Positions 8,059 through 16,784 of a DNA stretch of 64,000 nucleotides are shown here, in pieces. Within the stretch, counting starts at the first letter, position 1. Each line of letters opens with the position of its first letter. The notes under the pieces are model-generated. The model was not told where the DNA came from and searched no databases. It saw only the letters and a program-made list of their open reading frames with translations. Source of the stretch: Roseovarius indicus (lineage in GTDB: Bacteria; Pseudomonadota; Alphaproteobacteria; Rhodobacterales; Rhodobacteraceae); NCBI RefSeq assembly GCF_008728195.1, contig NZ_CP031598.1, positions 3,844,001 to 3,908,000 on the forward strand, in the 5' to 3' direction. A program made the translations under genes and the position numbers.

Positions 8059-9284
8059 AGATTTTGCTTGTCGATGACGACAACGCTAAGGTTGTTGAAG
8101 TTGCAAAAGTTGTGGAAGATGCAGGGATAGATACTTCTGACATTGACGTTGCAACAACCGCAGCCACCGCTCTCAAGTTCCTTGAAGCGAAAACTTACGA
8201 TCTATTGATTGTTGATCTCGTTCTTCCAAGACGTGTCGGTGAGCCTCCTATTGCCAACGGAGGGGCTCAGTTGGTGGAAAACGTCCATCGATCAGATAGG
8301 GTTCGCATTCCAGAGTTTATCGTCGGCCTTACCGCCGATAGCGAGGCCCTAGCGAAGTCACGCATGTCTTTTTCAAACCTCCTTTGGAGTATAGAGCTTT
8401 CAGGCCACGATCAGTCGCAATGGAAAGTGAGGCTACAGCAGAAATTGCAGCACTTGCGCAGTCGGGAGCAGCAGCGTGAGCCAGTTGGTTTTGCGGGAGT
8501 TGACTGCGATGTGCTCTTTGTGTGTGCATTGCCAGAACCCGAGCTCTCGGAACTTCACAAGGCATCTAACGCGAAGTGGGAGCAATGCACTTTTGAATTC
8601 GACTCGAACCTTTACTGGAGGGCGACGCTAGAGACTGATGGCAAGACGATTAATGCCTATAGCACCAGCCTACCCCAGATGGGATTGGTATCAGCTTCTA
8701 CTACAGTTTCACAGGCGGTCCGAACCCTCAGCCCTGAGCTAGTTATCATGTCGGGGATCTGTGCCGGCCGCAAAGGAGATTGCGAACTTGGAGATGTAAT
8801 CGCTGCAAGCGTCACTTGGGACTACGGTAGTGGAAAATTTATAGAAGAAGAGGATGGGGTTTTCTTTGAGCCGGCGCCTGTCCATGTTCTTGTAGATGCA
8901 AAGGTTCAAACATCCATAACGAGTATTTGCGCGAATGTTGAACTAATCAGAGAATTCTACGTTTCCTGCCCGGGTTTTCGTCCTCCACATCCATCAAAAA
9001 TGCACTTTGGCCCTATGGCGTCTGGAGCCGCTGTTCAGAACTACAAAGAGTTCTTCAGCGGCGTTGCGGACCAGAATAGAAAAATTCTTGGTGTGGACAT
9101 GGAGGCTTTCGGTGTTGCTTGGGCATGTCACCAAAGTGTCGCGCCCTGTCCCAAATGGCTTGTAGTGAAAGGGGTGGCCGATTTCGCCGATGGCTCAAAA
9201 AACAATGAGTATCAGTCGTATTCCTCATTCATGAGTGCGAAAGTCGCTATCGAAGTAGCCTTTCAGACGCTGCCAGCTCTTTGA
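8055..9284 (+). CDS. dtcC: DtcC-like receiver fused to nucleoside phosphorylase (ATP nucleosidase) effector
   Basis: This 409-residue fusion has a receiver at about 1-130, with LLVDDD at 4-9 and phosphoacceptor Asp54 in LLIVDLVLP. The rest, from about 150, is a PNP/UDP phosphorylase-MTAN fold: CDVLFVCALPEPE, LVIMSGICAGRKGDCELGDV, GVDMEAFGVAWAC (the Met-Glu ribose-binding pair) and VVKGVADFADG with the catalytic-type Asp. In Detocs, phosphorylation of this protein switches on an effector that cleaves ATP to adenine and ribose-5'-triphosphate and aborts phage infection. Translation is coupled to dtcB by an ATGA overlap. Order and domain make-up match dtcA-dtcB-dtcC. Substrate specificity for ATP is inferred from the family and is not shown by the sequence. 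Confidence 0.85.
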   Translation: MKILLVDDDNAKVVEVAKVVEDAGIDTSDIDVATTAATALKFLEAKTYDLLIVDLVLPRRVGEPPIANGGAQLVENVHRSDRVRIPEFIVGLTADSEALAKSRMSFSNLLWSIELSGHDQSQWKVRLQQKLQHLRSREQQREPVGFAGVDCDVLFVCALPEPELSELHKASNAKWEQCTFEFDSNLYWRATLETDGKTINAYSTSLPQMGLVSASTTVSQAVRTLSPELVIMSGICAGRKGDCELGDVIAASVTWDYGSGKFIEEEDGVFFEPAPVHVLVDAKVQTSITSICANVELIREFYVSCPGFRPPHPSKMHFGPMASGAAVQNYKEFFSGVADQNRKILGVDMEAFGVAWACHQSVAPCPKWLVVKGVADFADGSKNNEYQSYSSFMSAKVAIEVAFQTLPAL

Positions 9285-9795
9285 TGAGGCTTCGGCCGCA
9301 TTGCCTTAGCGTCTGAACCGCCCTTCGGTATTCCCCCCACGCGAGCCTCGGGAGCCTCCCGCCGGTCAGTTTTGTGGCAAAGAGGGGGCTGGCAACCTGC
9401 GCCGCGTAGTCTCGGAAATCAACATTCGGCCTCCCCGAAAGTTTCGAGGAGAATCTGGTCGCAGATCAATTACACTAACATGCGCCCCCGAGGGCCTCAA
9501 AATGTGTCCACCTGTTCCAGAAACCTTTTTAGAGAAAGCCCAGATGAGTGGTCCATTAACAAAGGTTAGATAGCAAGAGCACGTAAAATGACTCTGCAAA
9601 AAAACTGATTGGATTCCCGATTGTCATAGTTAGGTTCCAGTGGTGCAAACAGGGGTATTTACATAATTTACTGCACCACAAACCATTGTTTTCAAAAAAC
9701 TAGTGATGCCTTTTTGTTGCCGCCCCCGGCACCACTTCCTCAGCTAAGACATTGGTTTTGCTCCAGCTTTTAACAGCTACTAGGAGCCGTAGACC
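9285..9795. other. Non-coding, AT-rich gap after the Detocs operon
   Basis: No gene is supported in this 511-base stretch, and short ORFs in it have no ribosome binding site or recognisable sequence. An imperfect inverted repeat with arms GTGGTGCA and TGCACCAC lies at roughly 9641-9680, upstream of the integrase pseudogene. It could be a regulatory or attachment-type sequence, but nothing shows this directly. No tRNA or terminator with a T-run is clear. Confidence 0.4.
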
Positions 9796-10915
9796 ATGTC
9801 GGAGACCATTTCACGCCCCTTCACCTTCGTGAAAGACGGGATTTTCTACTTCAGCCGCCGCATATCGAAAGAACTGAGATGCCACTACACGTCATCTCGA
9901 ATAGCGTTTTCACTTCGTACGAGGTCAGCAAAAATCGCGGAAACGAGGGCGAGAAAAGGCTGCTGATCGACTTGATGAGTACTGGTATCACCTGAGATCG
10001 CTCGCCACCGAACTCCCCGGCAAACACATGCTGAGACAGGAGCGAGTGGAGGGGTCTGGTACCAATGTCCAACCAGCTGACGTGTCTCCGTCATCTGTAC
10101 TTCTGTCAGAAGCTGTAGGAATTTACCTGCAGCTCAAAGGCAAGGGTCGCCCTGAGACCTTCCACAGAGCCGCTGAAAGGGCATGTGGATATGTCATCGA
10201 TACTTGTGGCGACAAACACCTCGGCGCTTATACCAAAGCAGATGCAAATGCCTTTCGCGATGCGCTGATCGCTCGCGGTCTCGCTGGCACCAGCATCACC
10301 CGAGTTTTTGGCACCGTCAGATCGGTGACGAATTTCGCCGCGAGTGAACAGGGTCTCTCGCTGAACAACCCATTTGCTGGAGTGTACTACGACCGGACAG
10401 CAGGCGTGTCAGATCGCATCTCGGTTCCGACAGATGCCCTCGCCAAGGTGCAACGTGAGTGCCGCGTCATTGACGATGACCTCCGTTGGCTCGTGTCGCT
10501 CGTGTCGGACACAGGGATGCGCTTGGCCGAAGCAGCAGGGCTGACCAAGGAGGACATCACTCGGGAAGCAGATGGCTCGCTATTTGCTCGGGTGCGCCCA
10601 CACCCTTGGCGGCGCCTCAAGACGAAAGGCAGTGAGCGCGATGTTCCTTTGGAAGGCGAAGCCCGTTGGGCTGCAGAACGCTTTCTTGCACAGGAGAACT
10701 CGTCCACTTTCGCATTTCCTCGGTACAACAAGACAGACACGACGAACGCCAATGCCGCCAGTGCTGCATTGAACAAACGGATGAAAGAGTACGTGCCTGA
10801 AGGATGCACCATGCACGGCTTCCGTCACGCCATGCGCGATCGCCTGAGAGCCGCTGAGTGTCCAGCGACATCGTGGACCAGATCGGCGGCTGGCAGACAG
10901 ATGGGATTGGCCATG
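9796..10915 (+). pseudogene. Degenerate tyrosine integrase (MSETISRPF type), frameshifted and IS-truncated
   Basis: The gene starts at ATG 9796 with a GGAG upstream, and its first residues are MSETISRPFTFVKDGIFYFS, an integrase N-terminus I associate with Rhodobacteraceae. The frame breaks in an A-run near 9954-9957 and stops at 9966. The reading continues one base out of phase as KAADRLDEYWYHLR and into the ORF at 10028-10918. The catalytic domain retains Arg (DTGMRLAEA) and HGFRHAMRD. A second frameshift near 10863 scrambles CPSDIVDQIGGW, and the IS3 element then removes the rest, including the Tyr nucleophile. It is an inactive relic, probably of the integrase that brought in an earlier island. 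Confidence 0.85.
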
Positions 10916-10933
10916 TGAGGTGCCCCTAGTTTC

Positions 10934-11812
10934 CTAGACACCTGCCTGGTTCAGTTTCTGCTGCCTGATTTCGAAGTCAACGGTCGACAGCATGCCGTTG
11001 TTCGTATGCTTGCGCTTCGGGTTGTAGAAGAGTTCGATATATTCGAACAAGTCCTGCCTTGCCGCTTCTCTGGTGGGATAGGTGCGACGTTTGACGCGCT
11101 CCCGTTTCAGCAACTGGAAGAAGCTTTCGGCGACCGCGTTGTCATGGCAATTGCCGCGTCGGCTCATGCCGGGTTCCAGGTTGTGCTGGCGGAGAAACGT
11201 TTGCCACTCCCGACTGGTGAACTGGGAACCTAGATCGGAATGCACCATGATCTGGTCAGTGGGCTTTCGGCGCCAGACGGCCATCAATAGTGCCTGTAGG
11301 GCCAGGTCCGTGGTCATGCGGGACTGGGCGGACCAACCGACCACGCGGCGCGAAATCAGATCGATGGCGACGCATAGGTACAGCCAGCCTTCATGGGTCT
11401 TGATGTAGGTGATGTCGGTCACCCAGACCTGATCGGGCTGAGACGCATCGAAGCGCTGCTCCAGCCTGTTCTCGGCGACTACCGCAGGCTTTCCGCCATA
11501 TCGGCCGGGACGACGCTTGTAGCCCACCTGAGCAGTGATCCCGGCCAGCGACGCCAACCGGGCACCACGATTCTCCGAGATGAGTTCACCCTGGTCTCGC
11601 AGATCGTCGGTCAGCTTGCGGTAGCCGTAGACCTTGCCGCTGTCGGCCCAAGCCTGTCGGATCAGCTCCGTCTGACGCCCATCCTCCTGCGCACGATGGC
11701 TTAACGGTACCTTAAGCCATGCATAGAACCCGCTGAAATGGACCCGCAGCACCCGGCACATGGCCCGGACGCCGAACTCTGCGCGATGCGCCGGGATGAA
11801 GGCGTACTTCAT
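10934..11812 (-). CDS. IS3-family transposase OrfB (DDE integrase core)
   Basis: This 292-residue protein is the catalytic part of an IS3-type transposase. An N-terminal HTH_21-like region (RAMCRVLRVHFSGFYAWL) precedes the rve core. The three acidic residues are visible in WVTDITY, MVHSDLGSQF and NAVAESFFQLLK, and the C-terminus has the usual FYNPKRKH. The ATG overlaps the orfA stop as ATGA. IS3 elements normally make an OrfAB fusion by ribosomal frameshifting near this overlap, but no classic A6G slippery run is visible, so coupling by reinitiation is also possible. The reading frame is intact, so the element may be active. Confidence 0.93.
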   Translation of the reverse strand: MKYAFIPAHRAEFGVRAMCRVLRVHFSGFYAWLKVPLSHRAQEDGRQTELIRQAWADSGKVYGYRKLTDDLRDQGELISENRGARLASLAGITAQVGYKRRPGRYGGKPAVVAENRLEQRFDASQPDQVWVTDITYIKTHEGWLYLCVAIDLISRRVVGWSAQSRMTTDLALQALLMAVWRRKPTDQIMVHSDLGSQFTSREWQTFLRQHNLEPGMSRRGNCHDNAVAESFFQLLKRERVKRRTYPTREAARQDLFEYIELFYNPKRKHTNNGMLSTVDFEIRQQKLNQAGV

Positions 11813-12081
11813 TGGGACCCTCGCGCGAAGTACACCGTTGCCTTTGTTAGGATGTCGCGCTCCTCGGTCACCTTGGCCAACTCGCGCTTCAGCCGCCGGC
11901 TCTCAGCTTCATGATCCACGCCGGGCTTTGGAACCGGCTCCGCGAACGGCTTCAGCCACTTGTAAAGAGAATGCGTGCTGACGCCCAAACGCTGCGACAC
12001 CTCTCGAACCGGATACCCCCGCACGGTGATCTGATGCACCACGTCCCGCTTGAACTCATCACTGTAATTGCTTGTCCCCAT
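11809..12081 (-). CDS. IS3-family transposase OrfA (HTH protein)
   Basis: This 90-residue DNA-binding subunit has the HTH_Tnp_1 fold: YSDEFKRDVVHQITVRGYPV, VREVSQRLGVSTHSLYKWLK, then a leucine-zipper-like helix ending ERDILTKATVYFA. It binds the terminal inverted repeats. I chose ATG 12081 (MGTSNYSDEF) as the usual family start. The longer ORF from 12114 adds eleven residues that lie close to the IS end. Its stop overlaps orfB. Confidence 0.9.
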   Translation of the reverse strand: MGTSNYSDEFKRDVVHQITVRGYPVREVSQRLGVSTHSLYKWLKPFAEPVPKPGVDHEAESRRLKRELAKVTEERDILTKATVYFARGSQ

Positions 12082-12143
12082 GTCGGCCTCCTCGCCTAAA
12101 AGTAAAGGGGGCAAAGCGTCTACAAATCTAGGGGCACCTCACA

Positions 12144-12545
12144 GACCCAACAGTGACTGTGCACTGTATCGACCCTTGGGAGCACGCGGCATGGATGGAC
12201 AAGGTGAAAGCCGAGTTCGACGCACCCGATCTGAGCCCGGAGGTGTTTGCCGAAAACGTCAAGGATTGCCCGAACATAACTCAGCACAAAGGATATTCCC
12301 CCAAGGACTTCCTCGACTGGTCTGAGCCTGTGGATTTGTTCTTTGACGACGCCGTTCACACGAATCCGATTTTTCTGGAGAACCTTCAGCACTGGGGGAA
12401 ACTGGTCAAATCGGGCGGGATCGTCTCAGGACACGATTTCGACCCCAACCATTACGACATAATGACCGAGGTATCGCGGCTCGCAAAACGCTGGAAAACC
12501 GAGCTTCACGTCCTTGGCGCGGTGTGGTGGATCAAGAAGCCGTAA
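12144..12545 (+). pseudogene. C-terminal fragment of a class I SAM methyltransferase, cut by the IS
   Basis: The reading frame enters directly from the IS end at 12144 and runs for about 133 codons. It shows the later half of a Methyltransf_24/TylF-like protein: a VHCIDPWE acidic strand, an Asn-rich segment, VDLFFDDAVHTNPIFLENL (metal/acid loop), LVKSGGIVSGHDFD, and a final AVWWIKK. The N-terminal SAM-binding glycine motif is missing, so the gene lost its start when the IS landed or when a deletion occurred. The neighbouring sugar genes suggest a former role in surface polysaccharide modification. Confidence 0.75.
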
Positions 12546-12858
12546 GTGGCGTCCTCAGCTGATTGGCCACGCGAGCGGAACGCACATGGGATTCACGGCT
12601 ACGACCGGCTTGGATTTCGCACCTTCGCTTGGAGGAGTCCGCGCGCTGCTCCACTGGAAAGCGGCATGATCCTGCCATAAAAAGCGCCACGTCGTCGAAA
12701 GCAGTCGATCTCCGGGCAGGAATTCAAAGATAACCGGTGATCTTTCCACCATTCGCCATTGGTGGTGCAGATTTGCTTGCTTTAGTATGTCTGTCACGTC
12801 ATGAGTACTCTCGTTTACGAGACCGTCGACGGCATTTGCAAGAAACAGGTGATTGTTT
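12546..12858. other. Gap between methyltransferase relic and sugar epimerase
   Basis: No supported gene. An 80-codon minus-strand ORF at 12555-12797 has no ribosome binding site or recognisable sequence and is probably chance. A short palindrome CTCGTTTACGAG lies near 12811 and could be part of the promoter region of the epimerase gene. Confidence 0.4.
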
Positions 12859-13986
12859 GTGGAGAATCATCCGATCAGCAATTGGTTGGTAAACCGTGCA
12901 TTCCCCTTATGGTCCGGCAAAGGGCTGGACAGGTCGAGCGGCCTTGCCTGGGAAGCGCTCGATCACGACGGTCAGCCCCTCGAAGACATGACCAAGCGCC
13001 TTCGCGTGCAGGCGCGTCAGGCCTATTGCTTTGCGACCGGCGCCGCCCTTGAACCCGGGCTGGCCGATCTCGGCGACACCGCGCGCGCCCTGTTCGCGAC
13101 CCTCCTCGACAAGGGCATCCACCGCGACACCGGCCACCTGGCGGCGCAGTTCCATCCCGACGGCACGATCCGGTCGGCGCCGAACGATCTCTATGACGTG
13201 GCCTTCGTGTTGCTGGCGGCCTCCGCCCTGATCCGGCTGGGCTACGACATGGCGCCCGAACTGGCCCAGGCAGAGGCCATGCTGGCCCGGCTCAAGGCGC
13301 CCAAGGGCTGGCACGAATGCGGCACCGGCGCCGGGATACGCCGCCAGAACCCCCATATGCACCTCTTCGAATGCGCGACCGCGCTGTACGACGCGACCGG
13401 CGAGCCGCGGTTCAAGGCCATCGCCGACGAATGCCTCGACCTCTTCCGCACCGTGTTCCTGCAACCCGACGGCTCGGTCTTCGAGCGCTTCGAGCCGGAC
13501 TGGCAGCCGCGCGTCGCCGATCAGGTGGTCGAACCGGGCCACATGACCGAGTGGATCTTCCTGATCGACGCCTACGAAGAGGTCACCCGCCAGGACACCG
13601 GGGTCGATCTCGCCCGCATCTTCGACACGGCCTGGGCGGCGCGCGATGGCTCGGGCGCCCTGCCCGACCACTCGGTTCCGCGGGCCACGACGCGCCGCTG
13701 CTGGCCGCAGACCGAGCTGCTCAAGGCCTCGATCGTGCTCGAGCGCCGTGGCCATGCCCTGCCCGGTGGCGCCGACCCGGAATCGATCCTCGCCATGCTT
13801 CGGCGTGACTATCTCGACGTGCCGGTCACGGGCGGCTGGTATGACAAGCGCACCACCGATGGCGACCTGGTCTCCGACATGATGCCGGCCTCGACCTTCT
13901 ATCACATCCTGGTCGCCGTCCGGATGTTTCTCGAACGCGAAGAGGCGCTTGCCGCCGAACCGCCCGCGCTGAGAACGCAGGCGTGA
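12859..13986 (+). CDS. AGE-family sugar epimerase/isomerase
   Basis: This protein of about 375 residues has the N-acylglucosamine 2-epimerase/mannose isomerase (alpha/alpha)6-barrel pattern: YDVAFVLLAASALIRLG, RRQNPHMHLFECATALYDAT, GHMTEWIFLIDAYEEV and CWPQTELLKASIVLERRG. The conserved His and Glu residues of HMHLFE and GHMTEW are the usual active-site positions. The start is uncertain: GTG 12859 is about nine bases after an AGG, and TTG 12853 is also open. It heads a small block with a glycosyltransferase and sulfotransferases. It may supply an epimerised or isomerised sugar for a surface glycan; the exact substrate is not readable. Confidence 0.82.
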   Translation: MENHPISNWLVNRAFPLWSGKGLDRSSGLAWEALDHDGQPLEDMTKRLRVQARQAYCFATGAALEPGLADLGDTARALFATLLDKGIHRDTGHLAAQFHPDGTIRSAPNDLYDVAFVLLAASALIRLGYDMAPELAQAEAMLARLKAPKGWHECGTGAGIRRQNPHMHLFECATALYDATGEPRFKAIADECLDLFRTVFLQPDGSVFERFEPDWQPRVADQVVEPGHMTEWIFLIDAYEEVTRQDTGVDLARIFDTAWAARDGSGALPDHSVPRATTRRCWPQTELLKASIVLERRGHALPGGADPESILAMLRRDYLDVPVTGGWYDKRTTDGDLVSDMMPASTFYHILVAVRMFLEREEALAAEPPALRTQA

Positions 13987-14002
13987 CGACACCCGCCGCA
14001 CA

Positions 14003-15579
14003 TTGCGCCGGACACGCCGCGCCTGTCACACCGTCGCGGCACGGGTAAGCCGACCTTTGGTTGCCGATGAGAAAAGGCGGGCGCTCGTCCACGTTCCCGA
14101 CCCGCGGAAAGGCGGCCTTCCGGAACCGCTCCTGAAGGCGCTGTCAAACTCCTTCGATTGCCGCGCTGGTACGCTGACAGACGCGCTCATCCTTCCCGAT
14201 GACGGGTCCGCGCCGCCCGTGGTGCTGCTCCACCGCGTCGATGGCCTGCCCGCGCCGGGCGCAGCCGGTGACCTGCCGCAGCGGCTGAGGCGCTTCGTCC
14301 GTGCGGGCGGCGTGCTGGTCTGGTCCGACCCGCACATCACGGCCGATGTGCCCTACCCCTTCCGGTCGACCGACGAGACAACGCTTCGCGAGCTCACCGG
14401 TCTCGCCCTCGTCCTTCATGTGGGTGACGAGGCCATGAAAGCGCGGCTCGTATCCGAAAAGGCCGTCTCGCCGCACAAGATCATCGTCCAGCCCCCAAGC
14501 GAGCCCGGCGCGCTCGCCGCCGCGATCGCCCGGCGTGTCGAGATCGCCTCGCGGTCCACCCCCGTCGAGATCGCTTTCGAGGACGAACCGCGTCAGGCCC
14601 TGCTCTGCGGGCGTCCCTTCCCGCCGTCCGCACCCGGCCGAACCGCCATCCTGATCCTGAACTACTGCTCGCTACAGGATACCGTGCGCCTCGTCGCCTC
14701 GCTCGAGGCGTCGGGCGATCAGGATTTCGACATCTACCTGATCGACAATGCCTCCCCGGACACGTCACGCCATGAGCTGGCCGCCCGAGTCCCGCGGGCC
14801 CACGTGATCAGCCTGCCGGAAAACCTCGGCTATGCCGCGGGCAACAACGCCGCGATGCGCCTGATCGACGGTATCGGCTACGAATTCCTCTGGATCCTGA
14901 ACCCGGATATCGTCACCCCCCCGACGCGCTCGAAAAATTCGTGGCCGCCGCGGGGGCCCACCCCGAGTGGTCGATCTTCGGCCCGGTCATCAGCCGCAGC
15001 AGCAACCCCAGCCGCGTCGCCTCTGCCGGCTGTTCGATCTCGAAAGAGAACGGGGTCTCGATCACGCAGGTCAATGCCCGGGCCTACGCGGCTAAACTGC
15101 CGCCCGCGCCCTACCGCGCCGATTTCATCACCGGCGCGGCCATCTTCCTCCGCCGAAGCGTACTCGCCGAGATCGGCCACCTGCCCGAGCGCTACTTCCT
15201 CTATTTCGAAGAAACCCAATGGCTGCTCGAGGCGGCGCAAAAGGGCCACCCCAGCATCGTCCTGCCGACCATAAAGCTGGTGCACCACCAGAAATCCCAC
15301 GTCGGCGGTCTGCCCGCGCCCTACTACCTCTACTACTTCATGCGTAGCGCCCTGCTCTTCGGCCATGCGATGGAGGGGTATGACGCCGATGCAATCCTCG
15401 ACAACCTGCGCGACGGCTTCCTGCAAAACTGGTTTGCCCGGATCAGCGAAAACGCGCCCGACAAACTGACCTTCTACAAAGGCCTCGTGGATCAGGCGAT
15501 CGCCGACGGGAAGGCTGGCAGAAGCGGGCGGGTCGACCTTGAGGCGATCGAGCAAGTTGCCAAGCGCAAGGAGTCATAG
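14003..15579 (+). pseudogene. GT2-family glycosyltransferase, frameshifted in a C7 tract
   Basis: The first frame (to about 14922) gives an N-terminal region of about 200 residues of unknown fold, then a GT-A domain: TAILILNYCSLQDTVRLVAS, IYLIDNASPDTS, LPENLGYAAGNNAAM and LWILNPDIVTPP with the DxD-like motif. It loses frame after a run of seven C at 14916-14922. One extra C restores DALEKFVAAAGAHPEWSIFG, and the remainder (14941-15579 frame) continues with ADFITGAAIFLRR, RYFLYFEETQWLL and a normal C-terminus. The product resembles rhamnosyltransferase-type enzymes of surface polysaccharide synthesis. It is either a real frameshift, a phase-variable tract or a sequencing error. The start codon is also unsure (TTG 14003 or TTG 14057). 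Confidence 0.8.
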
Positions 15580-15649
15580 AGGGCACGCGGTCGGGTCGTT
15601 ACGCTAAAACGGGATCCGAAGCGACTCAGACCATTCAGCCTGTGGCTAA

Positions 15650-16492
15650 TCAAACCGTGTATCCGAGTGCGCGCGTGGGCTCCGCGAAACGTTCGTTAAA
15701 CCTTTCGAGCATAACATCCGTGAACTGTGTCTCCCATTGTGCGACGGCTCCATTCGTAACGTGAGAAGGTTTGTTTTCCTTCAGTCCGCCGAACAGCGCA
15801 TTCTTCCAAAACACCTCTCTGCCAATCTTTACTTCTTCATCGGTAAAACCAAGCCGATCCAGCAATCCACCGAAGAAGGTCGTTTCGTAGTCCTGAATCA
15901 AATCTTCGTACTTTACCGTTTCAATCGTGGAATCGAATTCGAAATTGGCCATAGTCATGATTTGCTGACCGCTCGAGTTATCCATTTCAAAGCTGAGCTG
16001 GTCTTCGAAGGTCTCCAACGCATTGATGGCCTCTGAGTAGGTCTTACCACCGAATTTATCCGATGGCCGGTGAAGCCACGGTTCGTCAGAGCGAGTATGG
16101 TATCAGGCTGCAGAGAGTATCAGGTCCCTGGGGTCGCGAACCACGCGGAACCCTCTCAAACCACTAAAGTGTTTGTTCGGCAACTTTGAGTGACTTTCGA
16201 AAAAAACGCACAACTTGCCCACGGCCTCAGCCTCTTTGATGCTGTCGCGCATGATGACTGCGAGCTTGGCCTTGTCGTTCCCCCATTTCATCACATGATT
16301 GCTGGCGTTGTAAAAATTGCCATTGGAAACAGCACGCATCAAATGCGTGAAAACTTTCCTCATCCAGACGGTTCCGGACTTGTGGTATGTGCCGACGAAA
16401 ACATGGTTTTGCATAAGAGCATACATGTCTATGACAATGTTTGCCGTCAAGCCTTCAATACTCTTCGGAACAACCTTGCTTCCACCGGACAA
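15650..16492 (-). pseudogene. Sulfotransferase with an in-frame TGA
   Basis: One continuous frame of about 281 codons is broken only by TGA at 16103-16105. The upstream part has the PAPS 5'-phosphosulfate loop VGTYHKSGTVWMRKVF and the 3'-phosphate motif RVVRDPRDLILSA. Right after the TGA the same frame continues YHTRSDEPWLHRP and FGGKTYSEAINALETFEDQ, ending in a typical sulfotransferase C-terminal helix region, so a nonsense change fits better than an indel. The start is uncertain: the first codon is TTG, and the frame before it contains plausible protein in another phase. It belongs to the decaying polysaccharide block and may once have sulfated a glycan or lipid. Confidence 0.8.
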
Positions 16493-16784
16493 GGCGGGGC
16501 GGTGTACCTCTGACTTTGCGTCAAGACACGCACGCCAAAGAATGGGTCCAGGCCGCCGGTAAGAAACCTCGAAACCAATTTGTTTGACAGTGCGTATTTC
16601 ATGGACACTTGGCGAGCCAAATCTCTCCGCTGACTGTTACGACAGCTATTCATGTGGGCTTTCCCTGCATGAGCGTGGCCCGATTCAAGCATTGTGCGCT
16701 CTTTGCCGCTACATCTTTCCTGACATTTTGCATGCCGCGTTCTAGAAGTACGGTTAGTAGATGAAAATGACCTGAAACTGCCCC
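16493..16784. other. Gap between two sulfotransferase genes
   Basis: No gene is supported. A minus-strand frame covering this gap (MKYALSNKLVSRFLTGGLDP) looks weakly protein-like and is out of phase with the sulfotransferase downstream. It could be a remnant of that gene's N-terminus after a frameshift, but there is no conserved motif to prove it. Confidence 0.35.

Larger units (their letters stand above)
10914..12143 (-). mobile_element. IS3-family insertion sequence
   Basis: The element is about 1.23 kb and carries overlapping orfA and orfB on the minus strand. Its ends are imperfect inverted repeats. The left end begins TGTGAGGTGCCCCTAG at 10914, and the reverse complement of the right end (ending at 12143) is the same for 16 bases, with further matching TAGAC bases inside. 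The ends fit the 5'-TG...CA-3' rule of IS3 elements. The flanks CCA (left) and GAC (right) are not a target duplication, and trimming the ends by two bases does not give one either. An integrase relic lies on the left and a methyltransferase fragment on the right, so sequence was probably lost between two insertion events. Confidence 0.88.

Noticed and set aside
9285..9795. Gap considered as an ncRNA, retron-type RNA or tRNA-linked attachment site
   Set aside because: No tRNA arms, no reverse transcriptase nearby and no repeated att core could be matched with the left side by eye.
16103..16105. TGA in the sulfotransferase considered as selenocysteine
   Set aside because: No SECIS-like element or selenocysteine family member is known for this position; a nonsense change is simpler.
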